Assembly: GCF_013459645.1 (NCBI RefSeq) | Contig: NZ_CP054863.1 | Location: 199,341 to 263,340 of the forward strand | Origin: Martelella sp. NC20 | GTDB lineage: Bacteria; Pseudomonadota; Alphaproteobacteria; Rhizobiales; Rhizobiaceae | Direction of reading: 5' to 3' | DNA length: 64,000 bases | Part shown: piece after piece, positions 1 through 7,088 of the stretch | How the letters are laid out: each line of letters starts with the position of its first letter | How positions within the stretch are numbered: position 1 is the first letter of the stretch | Program-made: the position numbers and the translations under genes | The notes under the pieces: model-generated | Seen by the model: the letters and a program-made list of their open reading frames with translations, nothing else | The model's database searches: none | Told to the model about the DNA's origin: nothing

Positions 1-1
1 G

Positions 2-1951
2 GCTTCCACGCGGGTTTCAAGAGGCCCCAAACCCAAACCAATCCAGGAATTTCCGGAACCGTTGCTCGATGCGGCACATGATCCCGATGGTTTCCAAGAG
101 GCGCTTGCCTATCAAACGCGTCGGTTCGGCGAGAACTACTGGCAGCTCTATCGCGCCGTCGTTCGGCTCGATGAAACATTCGACCGTAAGACGATGCTAT
201 CCTGGTTTGAGGGCAAAAGCGTGCCGAGATCGGTCGCCAGTTTCCGAATTCTCTCCCGCATCGAAAAGCGGTACCGATTGCCGGAAGGATATTTCAAGTC
301 GAAGCTGCCACACCAGAACCGCTCTCTTCATGGTCACGATCTTGGCGATATCAGTCCTGCCGAGCGAAGACGGATTGCGGTGCACCTTCCTGATGATTTC
401 AGCAGTCTTCCCTTCAGCAAGCGGGAGGAGATCGTTGATTGGGTCCGCCGGGTCATCATCTCGGGAACAACCGACTACCGGCGCTATCAGGCCAAGGCCA
501 GCAAGCAGCGTTATGCCATTCGCTTTCCAGGCATCACCTATGGAGGCGGATCGCTTTCTCCCTGGGAGAATTCCCTGGCGAAGAACATTAACAATACGGC
601 TGCGGAATCCTTTGAGGACCCCGACTTGCTATCCGGTGTGGTCGACGCGCCGGCGCGGCTGGCAATGGAGATGGCCGACCTGATCCGGTTCAAGACGTCG
701 ACGCTGACGGCGATCGGGTTGCAACGCAACGGAGTCTGGGGCGAGGAAACAGCCTCGCAAAAGATCGAACATCTCGGTCTGATGTTCGGAGCCTTGGCCG
801 CCTCCCCTTCCGGCATCGTCAAAGGCCGTGGCGTTCCGCTCAGCCAGCTGACATTCGGTCTACTGATCTTCCCCGGCGTCTGGGATTGGTATCTGCAATG
901 GCGGGAGCAGCGCCGTGGCTTCTACACCAAATGGGAAGAAGACATGCTGATGGTCGCGCAATCCCTCACCCGCTCGGAGGTGGGTTGGATTCGCCAGCAT
1001 CCCGAACTCTTGCAGAACGTTCACCCGATCGAAGGCTTGATTGCGCCGGAGGAGATCGCGTTTGCCTCTCGAAACTGGCATGGCGCCTGCGATGCATTCC
1101 ACCGACACGCCGGCTACCGCTCAAAGGAAATCCAGCGGGTGATGCGGGTGCATTGCGATCCCTTCGAACCGATCATGGTCGTTCTTGAGGAGGATAGTCC
1201 ACTGTCGGAATACCGCAAGATCACCGACGAGATATTGAAACGCATGCCGGACGAAGACCGCTATCCGCGCGCGGCGGCAGAGGCGGTGCGGTCATTCCTG
1301 CTGCTTCGTCTCGGTCTGCATCTGGGGCTTCGGCAGAAGAACCTTCGTCAACTTCACCTCTGCCCTCGCGGTCAGTTCCCAACATCCGAGCGACGACTGG
1401 AAGACATGAAATGCGGTGAACTGCGCTGGAGCGAGCGCGATAGCGGATGGGAAGTGCTCATACCGTCCGTGGCCTTCAAGAACTCCGGCTCGTCCTTCTT
1501 CGGGCAAAAGCCATTCCGCCTGATCCTGCCGGACCTGCTCGATCTCTACAAATACCTCGAGGCCTATATCGATCGTCACCGCGGCGTATTACTCGGACCG
1601 GCAGACGATCCCTGCACCTTGTTCGTCAAAACGGTGAAGGCGACCAGCAAGCAGGCAGCATATAATTCCACGACGTTCTATGAAGCCTGGCGCACGGTAA
1701 TACAGCGCTATGGGATTTATAATCCCTATACCGGTCGCGGCGCCATCAAGGGCCTGCTGCCGCACGGCCCTCATAATCTTCGCGACATTCTGGCAACCCA
1801 CATCCTCAAGCAAACGGGCTCTTACGAACAGGCAAGCTACGCAATCCAGGACACGCCTGATGTCGTTCAAGAGCACTATGGCCGCTTCCTGCCACAGGAC
1901 AAGGCAGCGCTTGCCGCCCGGATTCTGAATCAGGTATGGGAGGCGGCATAG
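2..1951 (+). CDS. Large tyrosine recombinase/phage-integrase-type protein, 5' end outside window
   Basis: The frame is open to the left edge of the window, so the true start probably lies upstream; the first in-window start is a TTG at 62, giving 629 residues. The C-terminal third carries a tyrosine-recombinase layout: an Arg in GLRQKNLRQL, a Lys in AFKNSGS, the box HNLRD (HxxR) and a late Tyr in EHYGRF followed by a short tail. The long N-terminal half has no domain I recognise. Such proteins cut and rejoin DNA through a phosphotyrosine intermediate and are common in plasmid-borne integrating elements. It ends 49 bases before a toxin-antitoxin operon on the same strand. Family assignment is fairly safe; the element it belongs to is unknown. 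Confidence 0.75.
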   Translation, partial: ASTRVSRGPKPKPIQEFPEPLLDAAHDPDGFQEALAYQTRRFGENYWQLYRAVVRLDETFDRKTMLSWFEGKSVPRSVASFRILSRIEKRYRLPEGYFKSKLPHQNRSLHGHDLGDISPAERRRIAVHLPDDFSSLPFSKREEIVDWVRRVIISGTTDYRRYQAKASKQRYAIRFPGITYGGGSLSPWENSLAKNINNTAAESFEDPDLLSGVVDAPARLAMEMADLIRFKTSTLTAIGLQRNGVWGEETASQKIEHLGLMFGALAASPSGIVKGRGVPLSQLTFGLLIFPGVWDWYLQWREQRRGFYTKWEEDMLMVAQSLTRSEVGWIRQHPELLQNVHPIEGLIAPEEIAFASRNWHGACDAFHRHAGYRSKEIQRVMRVHCDPFEPIMVVLEEDSPLSEYRKITDEILKRMPDEDRYPRAAAEAVRSFLLLRLGLHLGLRQKNLRQLHLCPRGQFPTSERRLEDMKCGELRWSERDSGWEVLIPSVAFKNSGSSFFGQKPFRLILPDLLDLYKYLEAYIDRHRGVLLGPADDPCTLFVKTVKATSKQAAYNSTTFYEAWRTVIQRYGIYNPYTGRGAIKGLLPHGPHNLRDILATHILKQTGSYEQASYAIQDTPDVVQEHYGRFLPQDKAALAARILNQVWEAA

Positions 1952-1973
1952 CGGCCTTTTCAACCTTGAGGAA

Positions 1974-1992
1974 TATAGCACTTGGTGCTATA
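1974..1992. promoter_or_regulatory. Palindromic operator candidate of toxin-antitoxin operon
   Basis: TATAGCAC-TTG-GTGCTATA is a perfect inverted repeat with 8-bp arms and a 3-base centre, ending 7 bases before the toxin ATG at 2000. Type II antitoxins of the HigA kind usually bind such dyads to repress their own operon; binding here is inferred from position. No Shine-Dalgarno sequence is visible between the dyad and the ATG. Confidence 0.6.
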
Positions 1993-1999
1993 TAGATAA

Positions 2000-2359
2000 A
2001 TGTCAGAACGAGTGTTCAAAACAGCGTGGTTCGCAAAAGCGGCAAAGAAGGCGCGGATAACCGACAAGGCTCTGTCGAAGACAATCCACCAGGTTGCCCT
2101 TGGCCAAGCCGACGATCTTGGCGGCGGCGTCTTCAAGAAGCGGCTCAACGAAAACATGCATCGGTCCATCGTTCTGGCAAAAGCCGGAGAATTCTGGGTG
2201 TTCGCCTATCTCTTCGCCAAGAAGGACCGGGCGAACATCGATGACGACGAGCTTGCGGCCTTCCGGAAGCTCGCGGAGCTTTACCGTCGCAAGACGATTG
2301 CCGACCTCGAGGCTGAACTTGGGATCGGCGCCCTGCTGGAGATAGACCATGGCGACTAA
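2000..2359 (+). CDS. Type II toxin, RelE/HigB-like
   Basis: A 119-residue basic protein with the fold signature of RelE/ParE-superfamily toxins: an N-terminal helix rich in Lys/Ala, then a strand region (FKKRLNENMHRSIVLAKAGEFWVFAYLFAK, residues about 45-75, given by position) and a C-terminal helix with repeated Glu/Leu. It resembles the subgroup often annotated as RelE/ParE family toxin with toxin gene first. RelE-type proteins cleave mRNA on the ribosome. The stop overlaps the downstream antitoxin gene by 11 bases, which implies translational coupling. A perfect palindrome precedes it. The toxin-before-antitoxin order is typical for higBA. Confidence 0.8.
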   Translation: MSERVFKTAWFAKAAKKARITDKALSKTIHQVALGQADDLGGGVFKKRLNENMHRSIVLAKAGEFWVFAYLFAKKDRANIDDDELAAFRKLAELYRRKTIADLEAELGIGALLEIDHGD

Positions 2360-2672
2360 GCGCAGGTTCAAGAGCGATGCTTTCGAGGCGATCCACAGTG
2401 CAGTCGAAGGCATGGCAGCGGCCGGCACCATCGACAAGGAAACGATGCGGACCTTCGATGAAGACTGCCTTGTAATCCCGCAGGAACTGACGCCTGACGC
2501 GATCAAGGCTCTGCGCGAACACAATCACGTCAGCCAGCCGGTCTTTGCCCGTTACCTGAACACAAGCCCGTCAACGGTGCAGAAATGGGAAACCGGCACC
2601 AAGCGGCCAAGCGGGCCGGCACTCAAGCTCCTGTCTCTGGTACAAAAGCATGGGCTGCAGATGCTCGGCTGA
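2349..2672 (+). CDS. Type II antitoxin, HigA-like XRE-family regulator
   Basis: A 107-residue protein whose C-terminal half is a helix-turn-helix of the XRE type (ALREHNHVSQPVFARYLN then STVQKWETGTKRPSG, residues about 62-93). The N-terminal part (residues 1-55) is likely the toxin-binding region. It starts inside the toxin gene (11-base overlap). Partner and role follow from gene order and family: it should neutralise the upstream RelE-like protein and repress the operon from the dyad at 1974-1992. Confidence 0.8.
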   Translation: MATKRRFKSDAFEAIHSAVEGMAAAGTIDKETMRTFDEDCLVIPQELTPDAIKALREHNHVSQPVFARYLNTSPSTVQKWETGTKRPSGPALKLLSLVQKHGLQMLG

Positions 2673-2716
2673 CGGGTTTCCCGTGACAAAGCAATTTGCC
2701 ATCATAGCCTGACGCC

Positions 2717-2830
2717 ATGAACGCTGAGCATTGGTCCGATCCGGAAAACGACGTGATCGTCGCCGTCTACTTCGACATGCTGAAGGAGGAGCTGGCCCCT
2801 GTGCATTATTGGGACATAGATTCACGGTAG
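2717..2830 (+). pseudogene. 5' fragment of an HNH/DUF3883-type gene cut by the Tn3 transposon
   Basis: An ATG at 2717 opens a frame whose product begins MNAEHWSDPENDVIVAVYF, continues DMLKEELA, and then runs straight into the transposon inverted repeat at 2794 and stops at 2830. The beginning resembles, from memory, the N-terminus of alphaproteobacterial proteins of the HNH-endonuclease/DUF3883 type, in which a conserved WSDxENDxIVADYFAML segment starts a much longer protein. Only about 26 native codons survive. I could not find the missing remainder on the far side of the transposon. Confidence 0.45.
2794..2830 (+). repeat. Left terminal inverted repeat of Tn3-family transposon
   Basis: A 37-bp sequence starting GGCCCCTGTGCATTATTGGG and ending in ATTCACGGTAG. 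Its reverse complement reappears at 14825-14861 with two differences. It interrupts the small HNH-like frame that starts at 2717. Confidence 0.9.
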
Positions 2831-2949
2831 GAACCTGCTGGACGGTACCAACGCGGTCGGGCAACAAGCGACGCCATCCGGGACGTCCCTGAGGCAGGTC
2901 ATTGCTTCTGAAACCAGACGCTGCAGGTGGCCGACGTCACCGCGACCTA

Positions 2950-4062
2950 TCATACCGGCACGTCGCGACCGGAGCAGAATTTCGCGCATGCGGCGACAAC
3001 TGCGGAAGCATCTTCACCAGCGCCCATCACGAAGGCTGAAGCACGATTTCGCTGCCACGGACGTCCTAGATGAAAAAGGCCCGGTACGGGAGAAAGGCTG
3101 CCTTCTTGCAGAATGCTTCCGTTGGAACGGGTACTGCCTGGAATCTGGAGCCATGCGCTATCGTCTCGATATCCGATGCACCAGATGACGGAATCGATCA
3201 CCCGTTTCGATCCATCGGCAAAGAATGCGAGGCGGTCTTGTGAAGAGACTAAGCGTTTCGCGACGGCTACGCCCCTTCGTTCCAAGTCGTCAAGGCTCCG
3301 ATCCCTGTCAGGAAAGGGGTCCGCGCGCCGCATCACGCGTCCTATCGTCGATTCGGGCCTTGCTCTCATCAAGCCCAATGTGTGCAGCCACCACCATGTA
3401 CTCTGGCCCAGAATGCGCTCGGGAAACAGACGGCGGCTGCGTCCAGCCGCAAGCACCACTTCATGGGTCAAAGCCAGCTCGGCTGCGATGTCGCGTCCGC
3501 TTGCTCCATCTCCGACAATAAGGACCATGCCAAGCGGGAGATCACTGGGATTGTGATAACTTTCCGGTGTTAGTTGCTTGACTGCGCTGTCGAAGCCGGC
3601 AGCAATCGTTGGGATTATCGGTTTCTGAAACGCACCCGTCGCGACGATCACTGCCTTCGCTACTATGTACCTGCCATCGTCGAGTTGCGCGGCGAACCGC
3701 TCATCGGCCCGGCGTTCGAGCCGAGCCACACCATTTCCGGAATGCACCGGTAGGTCGAAATGGCTGGCGTAGGTTTCGAGATAATTCGCAAACTCGTCTC
3801 GCGTTGGATAGCCTTCTGGGTCCCCATCGAGCGCAAGACCAGGCAGCGAACTAAATGCGCGCGGAGTGAACAGGGTCAGGGAATCGTAGCGATGGCGCCA
3901 ACTGTCGCCGACGCGGGCATGGCGATCGACGATTTGGAATGAAAGCTCTGGTCGGGCAAGATAATAGCCGGCTGCGAGTCCCGCTTGACCCGCGCCGATC
4001 ACTAGAACGTCTATTTCCTCCGAACCATGGCTCACGGATAGCTGGCGAGGGCTTCTGTTCAT
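2950..4062 (-). CDS. FAD-dependent flavin monooxygenase-like oxidoreductase (CzcO/FMO type)
   Basis: The product is 370 residues from the ATG at 4062; the open frame extends further but that leader is out of character and overlaps lspA. Residues 14-30 hold a dinucleotide-binding motif (DVLVIGAGQAGLAAGYYL) for FAD, and a second Rossmann motif (VLIVGDGASGRDIA) for NAD(P)H lies near the middle; VIWCIGYR near the C-terminus fits the ATG-type motif. The family oxidises small organic or sulfur/nitrogen compounds; the substrate is unknown. The start overlaps the lspA stop by 4 bases, so it is the last gene of the metal operon. Relatives are often found beside cation-efflux genes. A direct role in metal resistance is not established. 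Confidence 0.8.
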   Translation of the reverse strand: MNRSPRQLSVSHGSEEIDVLVIGAGQAGLAAGYYLARPELSFQIVDRHARVGDSWRHRYDSLTLFTPRAFSSLPGLALDGDPEGYPTRDEFANYLETYASHFDLPVHSGNGVARLERRADERFAAQLDDGRYIVAKAVIVATGAFQKPIIPTIAAGFDSAVKQLTPESYHNPSDLPLGMVLIVGDGASGRDIAAELALTHEVVLAAGRSRRLFPERILGQSTWWWLHTLGLMRARPESTIGRVMRRADPFPDRDRSLDDLERRGVAVAKRLVSSQDRLAFFADGSKRVIDSVIWCIGYRDDSAWLQIPGSTRSNGSILQEGSLSPVPGLFHLGRPWQRNRASAFVMGAGEDASAVVAACAKFCSGRDVPV

Positions 4063-4523
4063 GCAGCCTTTGCTTTGCCTTTTACCAGAATGCTCTCCAT
4101 CAGCAAAAGCCCTACCCCACAGACAATCGCCACGTCGGCAAGATTGAAGGCGGGCCAATGATAGCTGCCGATGTAAAAATCCAGGAAATCCGTCACGGCA
4201 CCCTGCCGGAGCCGGTCGAGCAGATTGCCGAGCGCCCCCCCAACCACGAGCCCGAGGGCGGATGCCGTCAGGCGGCTGTCGCTTCGATGGATCCAGATAA
4301 GGAGGCCGGCGACTATAGCGAGCGGGAACGCCATCAGGAGCCAAACCGGCGCCTGGCCGAACAATCCGAAGCTCACGCCGGTGTTAAAGCCGAGCACGAG
4401 ATTAAAGAAGCCGGTGACGGGAATGACCTGAGGTGGATTCATAACATGGTCCATGACCCACCACTTCGTCGCCTGATCAATGAAAAACCCGCCAAGGGCG
4501 AGTGGAAGGCCGAGCCTGAGCAT
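4059..4523 (-). CDS. lspA: Lipoprotein signal peptidase II
   Basis: The 154-residue product from ATG 4523 (AAAGGA lies 9 bases upstream) has four membrane segments and the aspartyl-peptidase signatures of signal peptidase II: an N-terminal DQATKWW, FNTGVSFG, GGALGNLLDRL with the first catalytic Asp region, and FNLADVAI with the second. It removes the signal peptide of diacylglyceryl prolipoproteins in the inner membrane. It is an accessory copy, since chromosomes carry the essential one. In this operon it sits between ccdA and the monooxygenase gene, as in many mobile cadmium/zinc operons. What it processes here is unknown; a metal-stress version of lipoprotein maturation is a possible reading. 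Confidence 0.93.
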   Translation of the reverse strand: MLRLGLPLALGGFFIDQATKWWVMDHVMNPPQVIPVTGFFNLVLGFNTGVSFGLFGQAPVWLLMAFPLAIVAGLLIWIHRSDSRLTASALGLVVGGALGNLLDRLRQGAVTDFLDFYIGSYHWPAFNLADVAIVCGVGLLLMESILVKGKAKAA

Positions 4524-4548
4524 GTCCGAATGTCCTTTAAACTCCGGC

Positions 4549-5292
4549 TTAGCCGATCCGACCGAGGGCCGGGAACGTCTGGAGCAGCCATATTGCAAAG
4601 CTAGAGAGATGGCCGGTGATCATGGCGATGCCCATCACCACCATCACCCCACCAGCGACGATTTTGAGCACCCGGCCGGTGCGGCGCATCGACATCATCC
4701 GCGCCATGAACCCGCGCATGAATAAAGCCGCCAAGATGAAAGGGAGGCCAAGGCCCAGGGAATAGACGGCGAGCAGCGTCGTTCCGCTTGCAACCGTGGC
4801 GTTGGCAGCGGAGAGGGTCAGAATCGCACCTAGCACTGGTCCGATGCAGGGAGCCCAGCCGAACGCAAAAGCGAGACCCAGGAGATAAGCGGCCCCAGCG
4901 CTTCCGCTGCCCGGATTGGCATGGAACCGGGCTTCACGATTGAGCCAGGGCATTGGTACGAGGCCGGTCGTGAATAGGCCGAAGACGATAACGATCCCTC
5001 CGCCAATCAGGTTCGCTTCGAAAAGATACATGCGCAAGAGCCGGCTCAACACGGTGGCGCTGGCCCCAAGGATGACAAACACGGTCGTGAAGCCGAGCAC
5101 GAAGCAGAGGCTGAGGCCGAGAGTTCGGCCCGCTGCCCTGAATTCTGTATCGGCCGCAATTCCGTCCGGGCTAATCGTGCGGCCTGCAACGTAGGAAATA
5201 TAGCCCGGCACCAGCGGCAGAACGCAGGGCGACAGGAAGGATATAACGCCAGCGGCGAAAGCCGTCGCCATTCCGATACTGGAGAACTCCAT
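4549..5292 (-). CDS. ccdA: CcdA/DsbD-type transmembrane thiol reductant transporter
   Basis: A 247-residue polytopic protein with six predicted membrane segments. It contains GVISFLSPCVLPLVPGYISY at the N-terminus and FAFGWAPCIGPVLGAIL in the middle, the two cysteine-proline helices that carry electrons across the inner membrane in the CcdA/DsbD family. It would pass reducing power from cytoplasmic thioredoxin to periplasmic thiol proteins, here most plausibly SCO or copper-site proteins encoded just upstream. Its ATG overlaps the SCO stop by one base (TGATG arrangement). Length matches the short CcdA form without periplasmic domains. Confidence 0.9.
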   Translation of the reverse strand: MEFSSIGMATAFAAGVISFLSPCVLPLVPGYISYVAGRTISPDGIAADTEFRAAGRTLGLSLCFVLGFTTVFVILGASATVLSRLLRMYLFEANLIGGGIVIVFGLFTTGLVPMPWLNREARFHANPGSGSAGAAYLLGLAFAFGWAPCIGPVLGAILTLSAANATVASGTTLLAVYSLGLGLPFILAALFMRGFMARMMSMRRTGRVLKIVAGGVMVVMGIAMITGHLSSFAIWLLQTFPALGRIG

Positions 5293-5912
5293 CAGCCAAT
5301 CTCGCCCACTAGACGGCGGAGCTTCTGCAAGCGAATCTCACGCGGCTCGTGCATGTCGAGCGTGCCGACGAATTGGCTCTCGGCATCCATCATGTAGACG
5401 CCTGCGGTGTGATCCATCGTGTATTCGCCCCCCTCCAGAGGCACTTTTCGCGCGTAGGCCGCAAAGGCCTTCACCACGGCGTCCGTTTCCTGTCGATTTC
5501 CCCGCAATGCGAGGATGCGATCATCAAAGGCTGTCATGTATTGAGCCAGCAGCTCTTGGCTGTCTCGTTCGGGATCGACGGTGAAGAACAGTACGTTGAA
5601 CTGGTCGGCCACCGGCCCGAGCTCGTTCATGAGATCGCTGAGTTCGTAGAGCGTCGTCGGACACACATCGGGACAATGGGTGAAGCCGAAGAAGGCGAGA
5701 TAAGGCTTTCCAGCAAGCGCGGCATTGTCGATCGTCCCGCCTTGATGCGATGTGAGCTGGAACGGGCCGCCGATAGCTGCGATGCCTGTCGAAGACGCGA
5801 CCGCCGCATTTTGCTGCTGCCAAGGCTTGGACACTGACAAGCCGATGAAAAGCCCACCGACAGCGGCGACGGCAACCCATGCAACAAGACGGAAAAGTTT
5901 GACGCCGCTCAT
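5292..5912 (-). CDS. SCO-family copper-binding/thioredoxin-fold protein
   Basis: The 206-residue product has an N-terminal membrane anchor (residues 8-27) and a periplasmic thioredoxin-like domain. The copper motif is complete: CPDVC at residues 80-84 and the distant His at about residue 168 (TMDHTAG). SCO/SenC/PrrC proteins deliver copper to, or reduce, the CuA site of cytochrome oxidase, and may act as thiol-disulfide reductases. The gene overlaps pcuC by 4 bases and ccdA by 1 base, so the three are probably translated together as a periplasmic copper and thiol handling set. Confidence 0.92.
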   Translation of the reverse strand: MSGVKLFRLVAWVAVAAVGGLFIGLSVSKPWQQQNAAVASSTGIAAIGGPFQLTSHQGGTIDNAALAGKPYLAFFGFTHCPDVCPTTLYELSDLMNELGPVADQFNVLFFTVDPERDSQELLAQYMTAFDDRILALRGNRQETDAVVKAFAAYARKVPLEGGEYTMDHTAGVYMMDAESQFVGTLDMHEPREIRLQKLRRLVGEIG

Positions 5913-6412
5913 TGGACAGCCTCTCCGTGCCCGTCATGTTCGTTCGCAAATTCCGGACGAGCACCCATGTTCTGCACAGCGAACTCAACGTCGATGGTAC
6001 CGGCCTGCTCGAACACCAGTGTTGCGGCAAACCGCTCCCCTTCCTTCAAAGGACGCGATGGCTTCAAAAACATGATGTGTATACCGCCAGGTTGAAGTTC
6101 GACCGTCTTGCCAGCCCCAATTTCGATGCCATTTTGCACCGGCCTCATGCTGGCAACCCCGTCGATCACGGTCGACTCGTGGATTTCCGCCCGTTCTGAC
6201 AGAGGTGATGAGATCGAAACCAGACGGTCGGCCATACCGCCATCGTTCGTTAGCGTCAGATAGCCGCCGGCTACCGGCGCGACCGGCGGAGTCGCGCGCG
6301 ACCACGGATGATTGATGGTGATCGAACCGGCTTGGAAGTCGTGACCAACGGCAGGAGAGATCAATACCGCAAGGGTAAGGAAGGCGGCGGATAGGGCTCG
6401 TGAACTAATCAT
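5909..6412 (-). CDS. Periplasmic copper chaperone PCu(A)C
   Basis: From ATG 6412 the product has 167 residues, beginning with a signal peptide (MISSRALSAAFLTLAVLI, cleavage near VGHD). The copper(I) motif of the family is intact: His78, Met89 (10 residues between) and His112-x-Met114 about 22 residues later. The C-terminus is His-rich (EHDGHGEAVQ). It should hand Cu(I) to SCO or cytochrome oxidase. A longer upstream frame exists but its leader is not signal-peptide-like, whereas the chosen start is. It overlaps the CDF gene by 8 bases and SCO by 4. Confidence 0.9.
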   Translation of the reverse strand: MISSRALSAAFLTLAVLISPAVGHDFQAGSITINHPWSRATPPVAPVAGGYLTLTNDGGMADRLVSISSPLSERAEIHESTVIDGVASMRPVQNGIEIGAGKTVELQPGGIHIMFLKPSRPLKEGERFAATLVFEQAGTIDVEFAVQNMGARPEFANEHDGHGEAVQ

Positions 6413-7022
6413 GTTGATTAACTTTCTCTCCAGCTTCCCCGGCCTTTTCAAGAATTTCCAAGCCGCTTCTGACAACGACAACAACCACGCCCAGGCCGAT
6501 GATCAGATCCGGGTAGGGCGAATTGAAAAGGATTACGGCCAGACCCGAAAGCGCGATGGCTGAGTTCACGAGCATGTCGTTTGTCGTGAAAATCCATGAG
6601 GCTTGCAGATGCACGCCGCCTTCCCGATGAGAATTCAGGAACCACATGCAGATCATATTCGTAAGCGCGCTCGCGATTGCCACGGCAATCATGACCGGCC
6701 CTATCGGATCGGAGCCAGTGAAGAAGCGACGACCGACTTCAAATAGAAGAAGACCAGCGAAAACCATCAGAAGGATACCCGACAGCCGGGCAACTCGAAC
6801 CTTCGCCGCCAAACCGCGACCTACGACGAAAAGGCTAATAGCGTAGACACCGGCATCGCCAAGATTATCGAGTGCAGAGCCCATCAATCCTGTTGACTGA
6901 GCCCACCACCCTAATCCCCCCACAATGGCTGCCTGGGCCGTATTGATCGCAAGCACCCATGCGAGCGCCCATTGTTCGCTCTTCTCGGATGAAGTGGCAC
7001 TGCCCTTGGACTGATTACTCAT
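6405..7022 (-). CDS. CDF-type cation transporter, short form without C-terminal domain
   Basis: A 205-residue protein with about six membrane segments of the cation diffusion facilitator fold. The helix-2 metal motif reads DNLGD (DxxxD, as in YiiP), while the helix-5 motif reads NDMLVN rather than the usual HxxxD, so one half of the canonical transport site differs. The usual cytoplasmic C-terminal dimerisation domain is absent. AGGTG lies 6 bases before the ATG. It lies 66 bases downstream of the P-type ATPase and overlaps pcuC. Export of Zn, Cd or Co is the family role; specificity cannot be read from the sequence. Confidence 0.85.
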   Translation of the reverse strand: MSNQSKGSATSSEKSEQWALAWVLAINTAQAAIVGGLGWWAQSTGLMGSALDNLGDAGVYAISLFVVGRGLAAKVRVARLSGILLMVFAGLLLFEVGRRFFTGSDPIGPVMIAVAIASALTNMICMWFLNSHREGGVHLQASWIFTTNDMLVNSAIALSGLAVILFNSPYPDLIIGLGVVVVVVRSGLEILEKAGEAGEKVNQHD

Positions 7023-7088
7023 AAATTACACCTCGGCTTTCTTGGCGAGAAGTGGAAGCCGCGACCTGCCTTCGCGCACTGCTTGGGC

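Noticed and set aside
69..683. Overlapping long frames within the first recombinase
   Set aside because: Arg/Ser-rich products typical of shifted frames in GC-rich coding DNA.
4063..4344. Upstream extension of the flavin monooxygenase frame (464 codons)
   Set aside because: The extra 94 residues are Arg/Pro/Gly-rich and overlap lspA in another frame; the FAD motif begins 14 residues after the ATG at 4062.
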